NCBI GenBank assembly: GCA_001604565.1
Contig: LVBV01000037.1
Location: 1 to 51,933 of the forward strand
Source: Puniceicoccales bacterium Verruco_01
GTDB lineage: Bacteria; Verrucomicrobiota; Verrucomicrobiia; Opitutales; Oceanipulchritudinaceae
Length of the DNA: 51,933 nt
Direction of reading: 5' to 3'
The notes under the pieces were generated by a model. It was not told the origin of the DNA, did no database searches, and saw only the letters and a list, made by a program, of their open reading frames with translations. Shown here in pieces: positions 7,991 through 18,193 of this stretch (positions are counted from its first letter, which is position 1; each line of letters starts with the position of its first letter). The translations under genes were made by a program, and so were the position numbers.

Positions 7991-9442
7991 CTACTTGCTG
8001 TCCGCGTAGATGTAGCCTTCTTCGCCGTGTTCGTTGATGTCCAGACCCTGATTCTCGACTTCCTCGCTCGGGCGCAGTCCGATGATGGCCTTGACGAGAT
8101 AGGTGAGAATCACCGTGGCGATGAGGCTCAGGACGATGGTGAAGGCCATGGCTTTGAGCTGTTCGATCCACAGGGTGTGGCCGACGACGTCCTTGAGGTT
8201 CAGGGCAAGGTTGCCGTTGATCGAGGTGCAGGCAAAAATACCCGTCAGAAAGGCACCCGTCGTGCCGCCCACGCCGTGGACGCCGAAGGTGTCCAGCGCG
8301 TCGTCATAGCCGATCCAGCTCTTGAGCTTGGTGCAGGCGAAGAAGGGTAGGGCGCCCGCCACCACACCGAGGAAAACCGAGGCCGACGCGCTCACGAAGC
8401 CGCAGGCCGGGGTGACGACGACAAGACCCGCAACGATGCCCGAGCAGATGCCCAGCACGCTCGCCTTGCCGCGCGTGACCCATTCCAGTATGCCCCAGGT
8501 GAAGCCCGCGATGGCCGTGCAGAGGGTGGTGGTGGTGAAGGCGTTGGAGGAGATCATGTCCGCCGCGACGGCGCTGCCGGCGTTAAAGCCGTACCAGCCC
8601 ACCCACAGCATGCCCGTGCCCACCATGCAGAGGACCAGGCTGTGCGGGGCCATCTTGACCCTGCCGAAGCCCTTGCGCTTGCCGAGGAGCAGGCAGAGCA
8701 GCAGCGCCGACCAGCCCGAGGACATGTGCACCACCGTGCCGCCCGCGAAGTCGATCGCCTTGATCCCGGCGTCGGCGTTCCACACGCCGTTCATGTAGCC
8801 GGTGGCGCCCCACACCATGTGGGCGAGGGGGAAATACACGAGGAACATCCAGCCGACGACAAAGGCCATGATCGCCGCGAACTTCATGCGTTCGGCGATG
8901 GCGCCGATCATGAGGGCCGGCGTGATGATGGCGAACATGAGCTGGAACATCGCCCACACGTTGTGGGAAACCCAGTACGCGTAGTTGGTGTTCGGCGCGC
9001 CGTCCACGCCGTTAAAGAAAAAGTATTCGCTTCCACCGAGGAAGGGGCCGAAGACGCTGTCCTTGAAGCTCGTCCCGAAGACGAGACTGTAGCCGACCGC
9101 CCACCAGAGAAGCGTGACGACGCACGCGATTCCCAGGCACTGCGCGAGGACCGAGAGGACGTTCTTGCGGCGCACGAGGCCGCCGTAGAAGAGCGCCAGA
9201 CCCGGAAGGGTCATGAACAGGACGAGCAGCGCGCTCGTCATGATCCAGCCGTTGTGACCGGGTCCGGGCACGTTGATACCCGTCGGCGCGGTGTTGTTGA
9301 GATAGGCTTCAAGATTGGCGACGCGCTCTTCCATCGAAGGGCCGGAAGACGTGCCTTCCGTTTGGGCGCTGGCGACATTCGCGCCGAAACCCATGACGAA
9401 CAGACACAGTATGATCCACAGATTTTTACAGCAGCTTTTCAT
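7991..9442 (-). CDS. amt: Ammonium transporter Amt with signal peptide
   Basis: The 483-aa membrane channel conducts ammonium. Seen: signal peptide MKSCCKNLWIILCLFVMGFG ending near ASAQ; a short linker that may form a coil (MEERVANLEAYLNN); then the 11-helix Amt core with LALFYGGLVRRKNVLS, DFAGGTVVHMSSGWSALL, GVHGVGGTTGAFLTGIFA and a cytoplasmic tail ending in NEHGEEGYIYADSK, the segment that normally meets the GlnB/GlnK regulator. No glnB gene is adjacent. I chose the ATG at 9442 for the signal peptide; an in-frame ATG at 9472 also exists. It is divergent from the transglycosylase gene and has its own terminator. Confidence 0.94.
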   Translation of the reverse strand: MKSCCKNLWIILCLFVMGFGANVASAQTEGTSSGPSMEERVANLEAYLNNTAPTGINVPGPGHNGWIMTSALLVLFMTLPGLALFYGGLVRRKNVLSVLAQCLGIACVVTLLWWAVGYSLVFGTSFKDSVFGPFLGGSEYFFFNGVDGAPNTNYAYWVSHNVWAMFQLMFAIITPALMIGAIAERMKFAAIMAFVVGWMFLVYFPLAHMVWGATGYMNGVWNADAGIKAIDFAGGTVVHMSSGWSALLLCLLLGKRKGFGRVKMAPHSLVLCMVGTGMLWVGWYGFNAGSAVAADMISSNAFTTTTLCTAIAGFTWGILEWVTRGKASVLGICSGIVAGLVVVTPACGFVSASASVFLGVVAGALPFFACTKLKSWIGYDDALDTFGVHGVGGTTGAFLTGIFACTSINGNLALNLKDVVGHTLWIEQLKAMAFTIVLSLIATVILTYLVKAIIGLRPSEEVENQGLDINEHGEEGYIYADSK

Positions 9443-9521
9443 GATTGGAACGGATAAGGGGTTGAATTCCATAGTCTCAAAAAGCAAAAACCGGGCCATG
9501 ATGGCGGACTTGGTTCGTGTT

Positions 9522-9561
9522 TGTTCATTCAAGAACACTTGTTGTCCGGCATTTGTCCGGC
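9522..9561. promoter_or_regulatory. Repeats in the amt/transglycosylase divergent promoter
   Basis: The 139-bp divergent spacer holds an inverted repeat TGTTC-N6-GAACA (9522-9537) and a direct repeat of TTGTCCGGC at 9542 and 9553, an 11-bp period, about one helical turn. This is a plausible binding site for a regulator of one or both genes. The regulator is not identified. Confidence 0.3.
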
Positions 9562-9581
9562 CATATGTTCGCTGGTCCCTC

Positions 9582-10610
9582 ATGAAAAAAGCTGTCAAAA
9601 ATGAAGCAAAACACAACACGGCGAGAGCTTTTGCCCTGTCGTTATCGCTTCTCTTCTTTTTTGTCGCCGCGCCGCAGACCGTCCTCGGGGAACGTCCGAG
9701 CCCGCGCGAAGTCTGGGCGCGCGCGGAAAGTCTCGGTGCCCGTCTCGATCTGGACCCGCTCCTCATCTACGCGATCGCCTGCGCGGAAAGCAGCCTGAAT
9801 CCGGACGCGGACAGCGGCGTGGCGCGCGGCCTGATGCAGATGAGCCCGCAGGCGTGGAAGGACGTGAGCGACCGCCCCTACCGCGACGCGTGGGATTGGA
9901 GGGCGAATATGGACGCCGCGGGCGCGTACCTGGCGGTTCTTAGGACGCGGCTGGCCAAAAACGGGAAACTGACCGCCGCGAACCTCGTGGCCGCGTATCA
10001 CTTTGGTCCCGGACGGCTGGAGAAGGCCGGTTACGACCTTTCGCGCCTGCCGCAGGTGCAGAATCTCGTGTACGGGGACATCCTCGCGGGTCGGGCGCCG
10101 AATCTTCCCGCGCCGGCGCCGGAACGCCTCGTTTTGCGCAACTGGCGCGGTTCGCCGGCGGCTCCCCGCTTCGAGCCCGCCATGAAACCTCTTTTCATCG
10201 CCCCGCTCCTTGAGGCCGGGGCACCCGCGGATGGCTTGGCGGTTCCCGCGCGGGAGAATCCGGCGGCGGAACCTCCGGATCGTTCCCTTGCGGCTGTGCC
10301 GGGGCTGAACCTGCCGGCGCTCCATCCCGCGATTGTGCCGGACGCGCTGGATCTCGGGCCCCTGCTTGTACGTGAGAACGACGGGACGACCCCGCTCCTT
10401 TTGCCCGCGCTGGACCTTCCCGAAGAGGAACCGCAGGAGGCGGGCGACCTGTTCATCCTGCCCGTCTTGAGCTCCGACTCCCCGCCAGAAGACCCCGGAA
10501 ATCCCGGCGGGAGCGCACCTGTGGAAGGAAAGGACGCCGCCGAAACTCCCCGTACGGACGGCGCCGAAACGCCGCTCCCCGTGCTTAACCTGCAAGACTT
10601 TACACCCTAA
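9582..10610 (+). CDS. Lytic murein transglycosylase (SLT domain), exported
   Basis: The 342-aa protein should cleave peptidoglycan glycan strands to 1,6-anhydromuropeptides. Seen: signal peptide beginning MKKAVKNEAKHN with hydrophobic FALSLSLLFFFVAAP; then an SLT/goose-lysozyme-like domain with catalytic Glu in IACAESSLNP, GVARGLMQMSP, WDWRANMDAAGAYLAVL and AAYHFGPGRL. The remaining half is rich in Pro, Ala and acidic residues, ends LPVLNLQDFTP, and has no domain I recognise; it may be a periplasmic spacer. The ATG was chosen because the signal peptide starts there. The gene stands alone. Confidence 0.85.
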   Translation: MKKAVKNEAKHNTARAFALSLSLLFFFVAAPQTVLGERPSPREVWARAESLGARLDLDPLLIYAIACAESSLNPDADSGVARGLMQMSPQAWKDVSDRPYRDAWDWRANMDAAGAYLAVLRTRLAKNGKLTAANLVAAYHFGPGRLEKAGYDLSRLPQVQNLVYGDILAGRAPNLPAPAPERLVLRNWRGSPAAPRFEPAMKPLFIAPLLEAGAPADGLAVPARENPAAEPPDRSLAAVPGLNLPALHPAIVPDALDLGPLLVRENDGTTPLLLPALDLPEEEPQEAGDLFILPVLSSDSPPEDPGNPGGSAPVEGKDAAETPRTDGAETPLPVLNLQDFTP

Positions 10611-10632
10611 TTTGTTATGTATTGAGAGGGCG

Positions 10633-10659
10633 TTGACAGGAGACTCCGCATCGTGTAAT
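10633..10659 (+). promoter_or_regulatory. Possible sigma-70 type promoter of ppdK
   Basis: A perfect -35 hexamer TTGACA (10633-10638) is followed after 15 bp by TGTAAT. The spacer is shorter than the usual 16-18 bp, so the -10 assignment is uncertain. It lies about 70 bp before the ppdK start. Confidence 0.35.
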
Positions 10660-10726
10660 GGGTGCTTTTTACCACACTTGCATCTGATCTTTTTAGCATA
10701 GCATCAACGACGTATCCCGAAACCAC

Positions 10727-13480
<2,754 letters not shown>

Positions 13481-13510
13481 CGGCATCGCCGGGATTTCGC
13501 CCGATCTTTC

Positions 13511-13542
13511 AAGGCCCCGCATCGCAAGGTGCGGGGCCTTTT
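13511..13542 (+). terminator. Intrinsic terminator of ppdK
   Basis: An 11-bp stem AAGGCCCCGCA/TGCGGGGCCTT (13511-13521 with 13530-13540) with an 8-nt loop ends in a short T run, 31 bp after the ppdK stop. Confidence 0.85.
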
Positions 13543-13593
13543 CGCGTACGGACGCCGGGCACGTCACCCGCAAACGGGTCCGGACAAAACCGG

Positions 13594-13676
13594 TGCCCCG
13601 GGTGGGGATCGAACCCACACGACTTTTCAGTCAGCGGATTTTAAGTCCGCAGCGTCTGCCATTCCGCCACCGGGGC
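13594..13676 (-). tRNA. tRNA-Leu (anticodon UAA)
   Basis: Read on the minus strand, an 83-nt class II tRNA folds with acceptor GCCCCGG/CCGGGGC and discriminator A, anticodon stem GCGGA/TCCGC with loop CTTAAAA (anticodon TAA at 13641-13643), a variable arm around TGACTGAAAAGTC, and T arm GTGGGTTCGATCCCCAC. CCA is not encoded. It lies between the ppdK terminator and the QueG-Smr gene. Confidence 0.95.
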
Positions 13677-13806
13677 TTTTGTTGGGGACGGTTTGATTCA
13701 GGCAGCTTTTTTGCCCGTGGGCAATCCTGCCGGGCTGGAACGTTTCGCGCCGTCTTGCCGTGTCGTCGTGGGGCGGTAGAGTGCCCCTGTGGACGAGGGC
13801 CTGACA

Positions 13807-15114
13807 GTGGAGGTGGCTGCGGCGCTCAAGGAGCGCCTCAAGGCGGAGGCGCGCTCCCTCGGCTTTGCCGCCTTTGGCGTGACGGACGCCTCGTCCGCGG
13901 CGGGAGCGGGGAAATTCGCGGAATGGATCGCGGCGGGGCGTCACGCGGGGATGGAGTGGCTGGCGAAGGACGTGGAGCGGCGGACGAACCCCTCGCTCAT
14001 TTTGCCGGGCTGCCGGAGCGTGATCCTCGTCGCGATGAACACCTTTCAGGAGGCACCGGCGCGGCGCGGGCGAATCGCCACCTACGCCCTCGGCGGGGAT
14101 TACCACAAGCTGATCGTCGGTCGCCTGAAGAAGCTCTGCGACATCCTCCACGAGGCGGGCGCCGTCAGCCGCCCGTATGCGGACACCGGGCCGATTCTGG
14201 AGCGCGAGCTGGCGGAGCGTGCGGGCCTTGGCTGGCGCGGGCGGCACACCTGCCTTGTCCACCCGATTCTCGGGGCGTGGACGCTTCTCGGGGCGATTGC
14301 GACGACGCTGCCGCTGCCGCCTGACGCCCTCCACGAAAACCGCTGCGGCACGTGCTCGCGCTGCCTCAAAAAGTGCCCGACGGGAGCTCTCTCCCCGGAG
14401 GGTTTTGTCGATGCGCGGCTGTGCCTGGCGTACCTCACGATCGAGCACAAGGGTCCGATCCCATTGGAATTGCGGGAGAGGCTGGGGGACCATCTCTTTG
14501 GCTGCGACGACTGCATCGGCGCCTGCCCGTGGAACCGGCGGCGCATTGTGACGGAGGAACCCCGCTTCACGCCAAGACCGTTCCCCGATTCGAAGGAGCT
14601 CCTCGGCTGGACGCGCGAAGAGTTCGAGGCGGCGACGGCGGGCTCCGCAATCCGCAGGGCGGGGTACGACGGCCTGCGACGCAACGCCTGCGTCGTCCTC
14701 GGCAACATTGGGACGGAGGCGGATCTGCCCGCGCTGGAAAGGGCCCTCAAAGGGGATTCCGCCCTTGTCGCCGAACACGCCGCGTGGGCGATCGGGCGAA
14801 TCCGGGAGCGGTGCCAACAGAAGACCGCCGGGATGCCGCACGAGGAACCCGTCACCGTGCCGATCGACGGGGTTCTGGACCTGCACACCTTCCGCCCCGG
14901 CGAGGTGAAAAGCCTTCTTGCCGAATACGTTGCCGCTTGCCGCGAGAAAGGGATTTTCGAGATCCGCATCATTCACGGCAAGGGCACGGGAGCCCTCCGT
15001 GAGACGGTGCGGGGCCTCTTTTCCCGCATGGCGGAGGTGGAGAGTTTCGGCAGTGCGCCGGAGCAGGAGGGTGGCTGGGGCGCCACGATCGCGCACCTAC
15101 GCCGCAAATCGTGA
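13807..15114 (+). CDS. queG: Epoxyqueuosine reductase QueG fused to a C-terminal Smr domain
   Basis: The first ~340 residues are QueG, the cobalamin and Fe-S enzyme that reduces epoxyqueuosine to queuosine in tRNA. Seen: ARSLGFAAFGVTD; the catalytic Asp in PYADTGPILERELA; two ferredoxin-type motifs, CGTCSRCLKKCPTGAL and CDDCIGACPWN, plus an upstream Cys; and HEAT-like repeats (RRNACVVLGNIG, AEHAAWAIGRI). The last ~90 residues form an Smr domain: GVLDLHTFRPGEVKSLL, IRIIHGKGTGALRE and GGWGATIAHL. An in-frame Met (MPHEEPV) marks the join, where a free-standing Smr gene would normally begin. The GTG at 13807 has AGGG 7 nt upstream; a GTG at 13789 is the alternative. Confidence 0.88.
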   Translation: MEVAAALKERLKAEARSLGFAAFGVTDASSAAGAGKFAEWIAAGRHAGMEWLAKDVERRTNPSLILPGCRSVILVAMNTFQEAPARRGRIATYALGGDYHKLIVGRLKKLCDILHEAGAVSRPYADTGPILERELAERAGLGWRGRHTCLVHPILGAWTLLGAIATTLPLPPDALHENRCGTCSRCLKKCPTGALSPEGFVDARLCLAYLTIEHKGPIPLELRERLGDHLFGCDDCIGACPWNRRRIVTEEPRFTPRPFPDSKELLGWTREEFEAATAGSAIRRAGYDGLRRNACVVLGNIGTEADLPALERALKGDSALVAEHAAWAIGRIRERCQQKTAGMPHEEPVTVPIDGVLDLHTFRPGEVKSLLAEYVAACREKGIFEIRIIHGKGTGALRETVRGLFSRMAEVESFGSAPEQEGGWGATIAHLRRKS

Positions 15115-15154
15115 AGGGGGCCGCAAACTTGCTTGTGATCGGGATCGGGCCGGT

Positions 15155-15179
15155 TATCATGCAAAGCGAAAGCGTGATA
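15155..15179. promoter_or_regulatory. Inverted repeat before the RHH gene
   Basis: TATCATGC (15155-15162) and GCGTGATA (15172-15179) form an inverted repeat with one mismatch and a 9-bp spacer, ending 1 bp before the RHH start codon. Ribbon-helix-helix repressors commonly bind such repeats at their own promoter, so an autoregulatory operator is plausible; an mRNA hairpin blocking initiation is the alternative. Confidence 0.45.
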
Positions 15180-15180
15180 C

Positions 15181-15417
15181 ATGAAGCGAGAAAGTGACTC
15201 CAATCCCGCGTTCGACCCCGCGCCCTCCGGGCGCCGTGCCCCCGAGCAGGCGCAGATCAGCATCAGTCTGGCGAAGGATCTCCTCGAACGCATCGACGCC
15301 GCTGCGAAAGTCGAGAACCGCAATCGTTCAAACTTCATCTCCACCCACATCGAAAAGGCCGTGGCCGACATCGAGGAGGGTGGCCGCGATCGCAAAAAGA
15401 AGAAGAAAAAGGGCTGA
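15181..15417 (+). CDS. Ribbon-helix-helix (CopG/MetJ-type) DNA-binding protein
   Basis: The 78-aa protein has a flexible N-terminus (MKRESDSNPAFDPAPSGRR), then a short beta strand QISISL followed by two helices, AKDLLERIDAAAKVENRNRS and NFISTHIEKAVADIEEG, the RHH layout with the Asn-Arg-Ser turn. It ends in a lysine tract (DRKKKKKKG). RHH proteins are often antitoxins, but the next gene is a Nudix hydrolase, not a recognised toxin. A repressor role and self-regulation through the upstream inverted repeat are inferred. Confidence 0.75.
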   Translation: MKRESDSNPAFDPAPSGRRAPEQAQISISLAKDLLERIDAAAKVENRNRSNFISTHIEKAVADIEEGGRDRKKKKKKG

Positions 15418-15459
15418 TTAGGGTTGAAACGGAGCGCGCGCGGGTTCCTAACAATCCGC

Positions 15460-15984
15460 ATGCCCCGTCATGACTCCGACTTCCGAACCCCTTTTCGCCC
15501 ACCGCCCTTGAACGGTTATCTGAACAGTTCCGTCCGCACCGCCGTGCGCGCCGTCGTGATTGACGGCGGGCGGATTCTCGCTGTCCGGCTTCGTGACAGG
15601 GATGGGGATTTTCATCTTCTTCCCGGCGGCGGGCAGAAGTCTGGCGAGACGATGCACGACACCCTGCGCCGCGAGTGCATGGAGGAGCTCGGCGTCTCCA
15701 TCCGCATCGGCGAATTCCTGTTCGTCCGCGAATACATCGGGCGCAATCATGACTTCAGTTACCGGCACGCGAACTTCCATCAGGTGGAGGTTGTCTTCCG
15801 CTGCGAGCTGGAGGGCGCCTCGCTCCTGCGCATGGGTTCCGGTCGCGACATGCGACAGGTGGGTTTCGACTGGCTGGACCTGTCCACCCTCGGGGAACAG
15901 CGCTTTTTCCCGAAGGTGCTTGCCGATTTCGTGAAGGACGGGGAGATCGTCGTCCCCCGGCATTACCTTGGCGACGTGAACTGA
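15460..15984 (+). CDS. Nudix hydrolase
   Basis: The 174-aa protein has a complete Nudix box, GX5EX7REUXEEXGU, seen as GGQKSGE then RRECMEELGV at about residues 57-79, preceded by VRAVVIDGGRILAVRLRD. It should hydrolyse a nucleoside diphosphate linked to another moiety; the substrate cannot be told. The ATG (MPRHDSDF) was chosen over a TTG 36 bp upstream. It follows the RHH gene by 42 bp on the same strand and may share its transcript. Confidence 0.85.
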   Translation: MPRHDSDFRTPFRPPPLNGYLNSSVRTAVRAVVIDGGRILAVRLRDRDGDFHLLPGGGQKSGETMHDTLRRECMEELGVSIRIGEFLFVREYIGRNHDFSYRHANFHQVEVVFRCELEGASLLRMGSGRDMRQVGFDWLDLSTLGEQRFFPKVLADFVKDGEIVVPRHYLGDVN

Positions 15985-16114
15985 TGGCGCTCTGGCGGGC
16001 TGCCTGTGGCCGTCGAAAGACGGGTTTTACAGAGACGGTCCGTTGTGCCGTAAAATGCTGCGGAATTTGCGCAAGTGTTGATTTGGTGGAAGATTAGCAA
16101 CCTAATGATGCTCA

Positions 16115-16144
16115 CATGGACCGCAGGATCCCTGCGGCTCCATG
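16115..16144 (+). promoter_or_regulatory. Strong hairpin over the first possible rpoD start codon
   Basis: CATGGA-CCGCAGG (16115-16127), loop ATC, CCTGCGG (16131-16137), one bulged C and TCCATG (16139-16144) form a 13-bp hairpin whose 3' arm contains the ATG at 16142. No T run follows, so it is not a terminator. Either translation begins further downstream or initiation is structure-controlled. Confidence 0.5.
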
Positions 16145-17338
16145 CGGTTCCCGTCCTCTCGCCAAACCCCGATGATTGCGCCCCCGCCAAAGGCGTCGGA
16201 GCGTTCGACGCGCAGTACCAGTTTTCTCCCGCGTTCTCCACGCAGGTCGCGTTTGACTCTTTCCGGACCCCGCCAAGAATCCCTCAAGCCAAATCCCGCA
16301 ACCCTCCCGGCTTATCCGGTCAAGGCCGGCCAACGCTTGCACGAGAATCCACATTCTTCCAACTCCGCCGGACGTGGTGAGACCTCCTTCGATCCGGAAA
16401 AGAACACGGTGAAGCTGTACCTGCAGGAGATCGGGCAGGTGGACCTTTTGACTCCGGCGGAAGAGGTGGAGCTTGCCAAAAAGATCCGCGCGGGGGATGC
16501 AAACGCCCGCAGTCGCATGGTGACGGCCAACCTGCGTCTTGTCGTGAAGATTGCGCACGATTATGCGAATTTCGGCCTGCCGCTCGCGGACCTCATCAGC
16601 GAGGGAAATATGGGCCTCATGAAGGCGGTGGAGCGGTTCGATCCCGAGAAGGGTGGCAAACTTTCCACCTACGCGGCCTGGTGGATCAAGCAGTCGATCA
16701 AGCGGGCGCTCGCCAACCAGTCCAAGACCATCCGCCTGCCGGTGCACATGGTGGACAAGATCGCCCGGATGCGCCGCACGGCGATGGAGCTGACCGAGAA
16801 GCTGGGCCGCGAACCCTCGAACGAGGAGCTGGGCCGCGAGCTCGGCATGACCGCCGGGAAGGTGGCGCACATCAAGAGCGTGTCCGTCCGTCCGACGAGC
16901 CTCGACGCCCCGGTGGGGGACGAGGACAACACCACCCTCGGGGAAATGGTGGGGGACGAGGACAACACCACCCTCGGGGAAATGGTGGGCGACGAGGAGG
17001 GGATGAATCCCTTCCAGATGCTGCGCAACAAGGCCCTGCGGCGGGAACTGGCCGCGATGCTGGAGGAACTCGACGAGCGCGAGAGCGAGATCATCCGGAT
17101 GCGCTTCGGTCTCGACGGCGGACCGGAACGAACGCTGGAAGAGGTGGGCGCCATGTTCGACATCACCCGCGAGCGGGTGCGCCAGCTCCAGAACCTCGCC
17201 ATTACCAAGATGCGCAAGATCTTCCGCGAGCGGGAATGCCAGCGCTCGCGCGAGGAGATCGCTAGGGACCGCTCCGAGCGGGGACGCATGGCCGTCATCC
17301 GCGACTACGTGCGCGAAAAGGAGATCGGCGAGGAATAA
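16142..17338 (+). CDS. rpoD: Primary sigma factor, RpoD/SigA type, with doubled sigma finger
   Basis: The 398-aa frame encodes a group 1-like sigma factor. Seen: about 85 residues of Ser/Pro/Arg-rich N-terminus in place of region 1.1; region 1.2 (NTVKLYLQEIGQVDLLTPAEEVELAKKI); region 2 (ANLRLVVKIAHDYANFGLPL, DLISEGNMGLMKAVERFDP, YAAWWIKQSIKRAL); region 3; and region 4 (RESEIIRMRFGLDGG, TLEEVGAMFDITRERVRQL), followed by a charged tail. The region 3.2 finger sequence GDEDNTTLGEMV occurs twice in tandem because of a perfect 36-bp DNA duplication. The true start is uncertain: ATG 16142 lies in a hairpin, ATG 16172 is an alternative, and neither has a clear ribosome binding site. Confidence 0.92.
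   Translation: MRFPSSRQTPMIAPPPKASERSTRSTSFLPRSPRRSRLTLSGPRQESLKPNPATLPAYPVKAGQRLHENPHSSNSAGRGETSFDPEKNTVKLYLQEIGQVDLLTPAEEVELAKKIRAGDANARSRMVTANLRLVVKIAHDYANFGLPLADLISEGNMGLMKAVERFDPEKGGKLSTYAAWWIKQSIKRALANQSKTIRLPVHMVDKIARMRRTAMELTEKLGREPSNEELGRELGMTAGKVAHIKSVSVRPTSLDAPVGDEDNTTLGEMVGDEDNTTLGEMVGDEEGMNPFQMLRNKALRRELAAMLEELDERESEIIRMRFGLDGGPERTLEEVGAMFDITRERVRQLQNLAITKMRKIFRERECQRSREEIARDRSERGRMAVIRDYVREKEIGEE
16913..16984 (+). repeat. Perfect 36-bp tandem duplication inside rpoD
   Basis: Two identical 36-bp units, 16913-16948 and 16949-16984, each encode VGDEDNTTLGEM; a third partial copy begins GTGGGCGACGAGG and diverges after a few bases. The frame is kept, adding 12 residues to the sigma-finger loop (region 3.2). 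Confidence 0.97.
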
Positions 17339-17416
17339 TCCGAATCCGTCCGCAGGTTTAAGATCGGCGGGAATGTTGCCGATATCGTGGATGCCGCACA
17401 AGGCAGCGCAGGAATC

Positions 17417-18163
17417 ATGAAGGTCACCGCATTTCATCTGGCGGGCAAGGTCGAGGAGGCCGCCCGGAGCTATTTCTCGAACTCCTTTGTGTTTTCGAGC
17501 CGGACGATCGACGTGGAGCGCACCTTCGATTTCCGCAAGGGCAGCGCCGCTCTCCAGTTTTTCCTTCACGACGGGGACGAACGCGTCCCGATGGGCGGAA
17601 TGGAATTCGTGACGATTCAGGATCGCGACAACAAAATCGCCCTGCAATGCCGCACGAGCGTCCTGCCCGCAGAGCGCAGCCAGCAGCTTTTCATGATCCT
17701 GCCCTCCGACGTCGAGCAGTACTCCCAGTACACCCGGCTCGCCGGTATCCTCGGCAAGGAGTGGGAAAAGGACGTGGACGCCTACCTCCCCAAGAACAAT
17801 ACGACTCCTCTGCCCGCCGTGCCCGAGACTCCGCCCACCGTGGACGACGAGTATGCGAGCCTCACTCCAGAGGAGATCGAGGCGATCACCGGGGTGAAGC
17901 CATCCGCACCCGCTCCGGCGCCGAAAAACGCGCCTCAGGCTTCTGCGGGCGCCTCGGGCGATGACGACGTACAGCGACTTGTGGACATGATGAGCGCGGG
18001 CGCTGCGAAAGAGGAGTCCCCGTCGGAGGCTCCCATGAGCCTTGAGGAAATCGAGGCCCTCGCCCGGCAGGGACAGGAACCGGAAGCTCCCGCAAAGAAA
18101 GACGAGGGCCCGCTGGAGATGAACGTCGAGGACATCTGGAAGCAGATTAACGGCGGCAAGTAG
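17417..18163 (+). CDS. Unknown acidic protein downstream of rpoD with repeated EEIEA motifs
   Basis: The 248-aa protein has no family I recognise. Residues 1-120 look like a compact mixed alpha/beta domain (MKVTAFHLAGKVEEAARSYF, ALQFFLHDGDERVPMGGMEF, LFMILPSDVEQYSQYTRLAG). The rest is Pro/Ala/Glu-rich and likely disordered, with two similar short motifs, SLTPEEIEAITG and MSLEEIEALARQG, and a final EMNVEDIWKQINGG. The EEIEA motifs recall the N-terminal LSxxEIDALL peptide of flagellar switch proteins, but no flagellar gene is nearby, so this is only a resemblance. ATG 17417 has an AGGA site; a GTG 30 bp upstream is in frame. It follows rpoD by 78 bp. Confidence 0.7.
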   Translation: MKVTAFHLAGKVEEAARSYFSNSFVFSSRTIDVERTFDFRKGSAALQFFLHDGDERVPMGGMEFVTIQDRDNKIALQCRTSVLPAERSQQLFMILPSDVEQYSQYTRLAGILGKEWEKDVDAYLPKNNTTPLPAVPETPPTVDDEYASLTPEEIEAITGVKPSAPAPAPKNAPQASAGASGDDDVQRLVDMMSAGAAKEESPSEAPMSLEEIEALARQGQEPEAPAKKDEGPLEMNVEDIWKQINGGK

Positions 18164-18193
18164 CGGACGGGCAGTCCCTCTTTTGTCGGCATG

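Noticed and set aside
15181-15984. Toxin-antitoxin pair made of the RHH protein and the next gene
   Set aside because: The second gene has a complete Nudix box and no RelE, PIN, MazF or Fic features, so a classical toxin is not supported.
16075-16380. A separate 101-aa gene upstream of rpoD
   Set aside because: The frame overlaps the rpoD N-terminus in another phase, has no domain and runs through the hairpin; it looks like a shadow frame.
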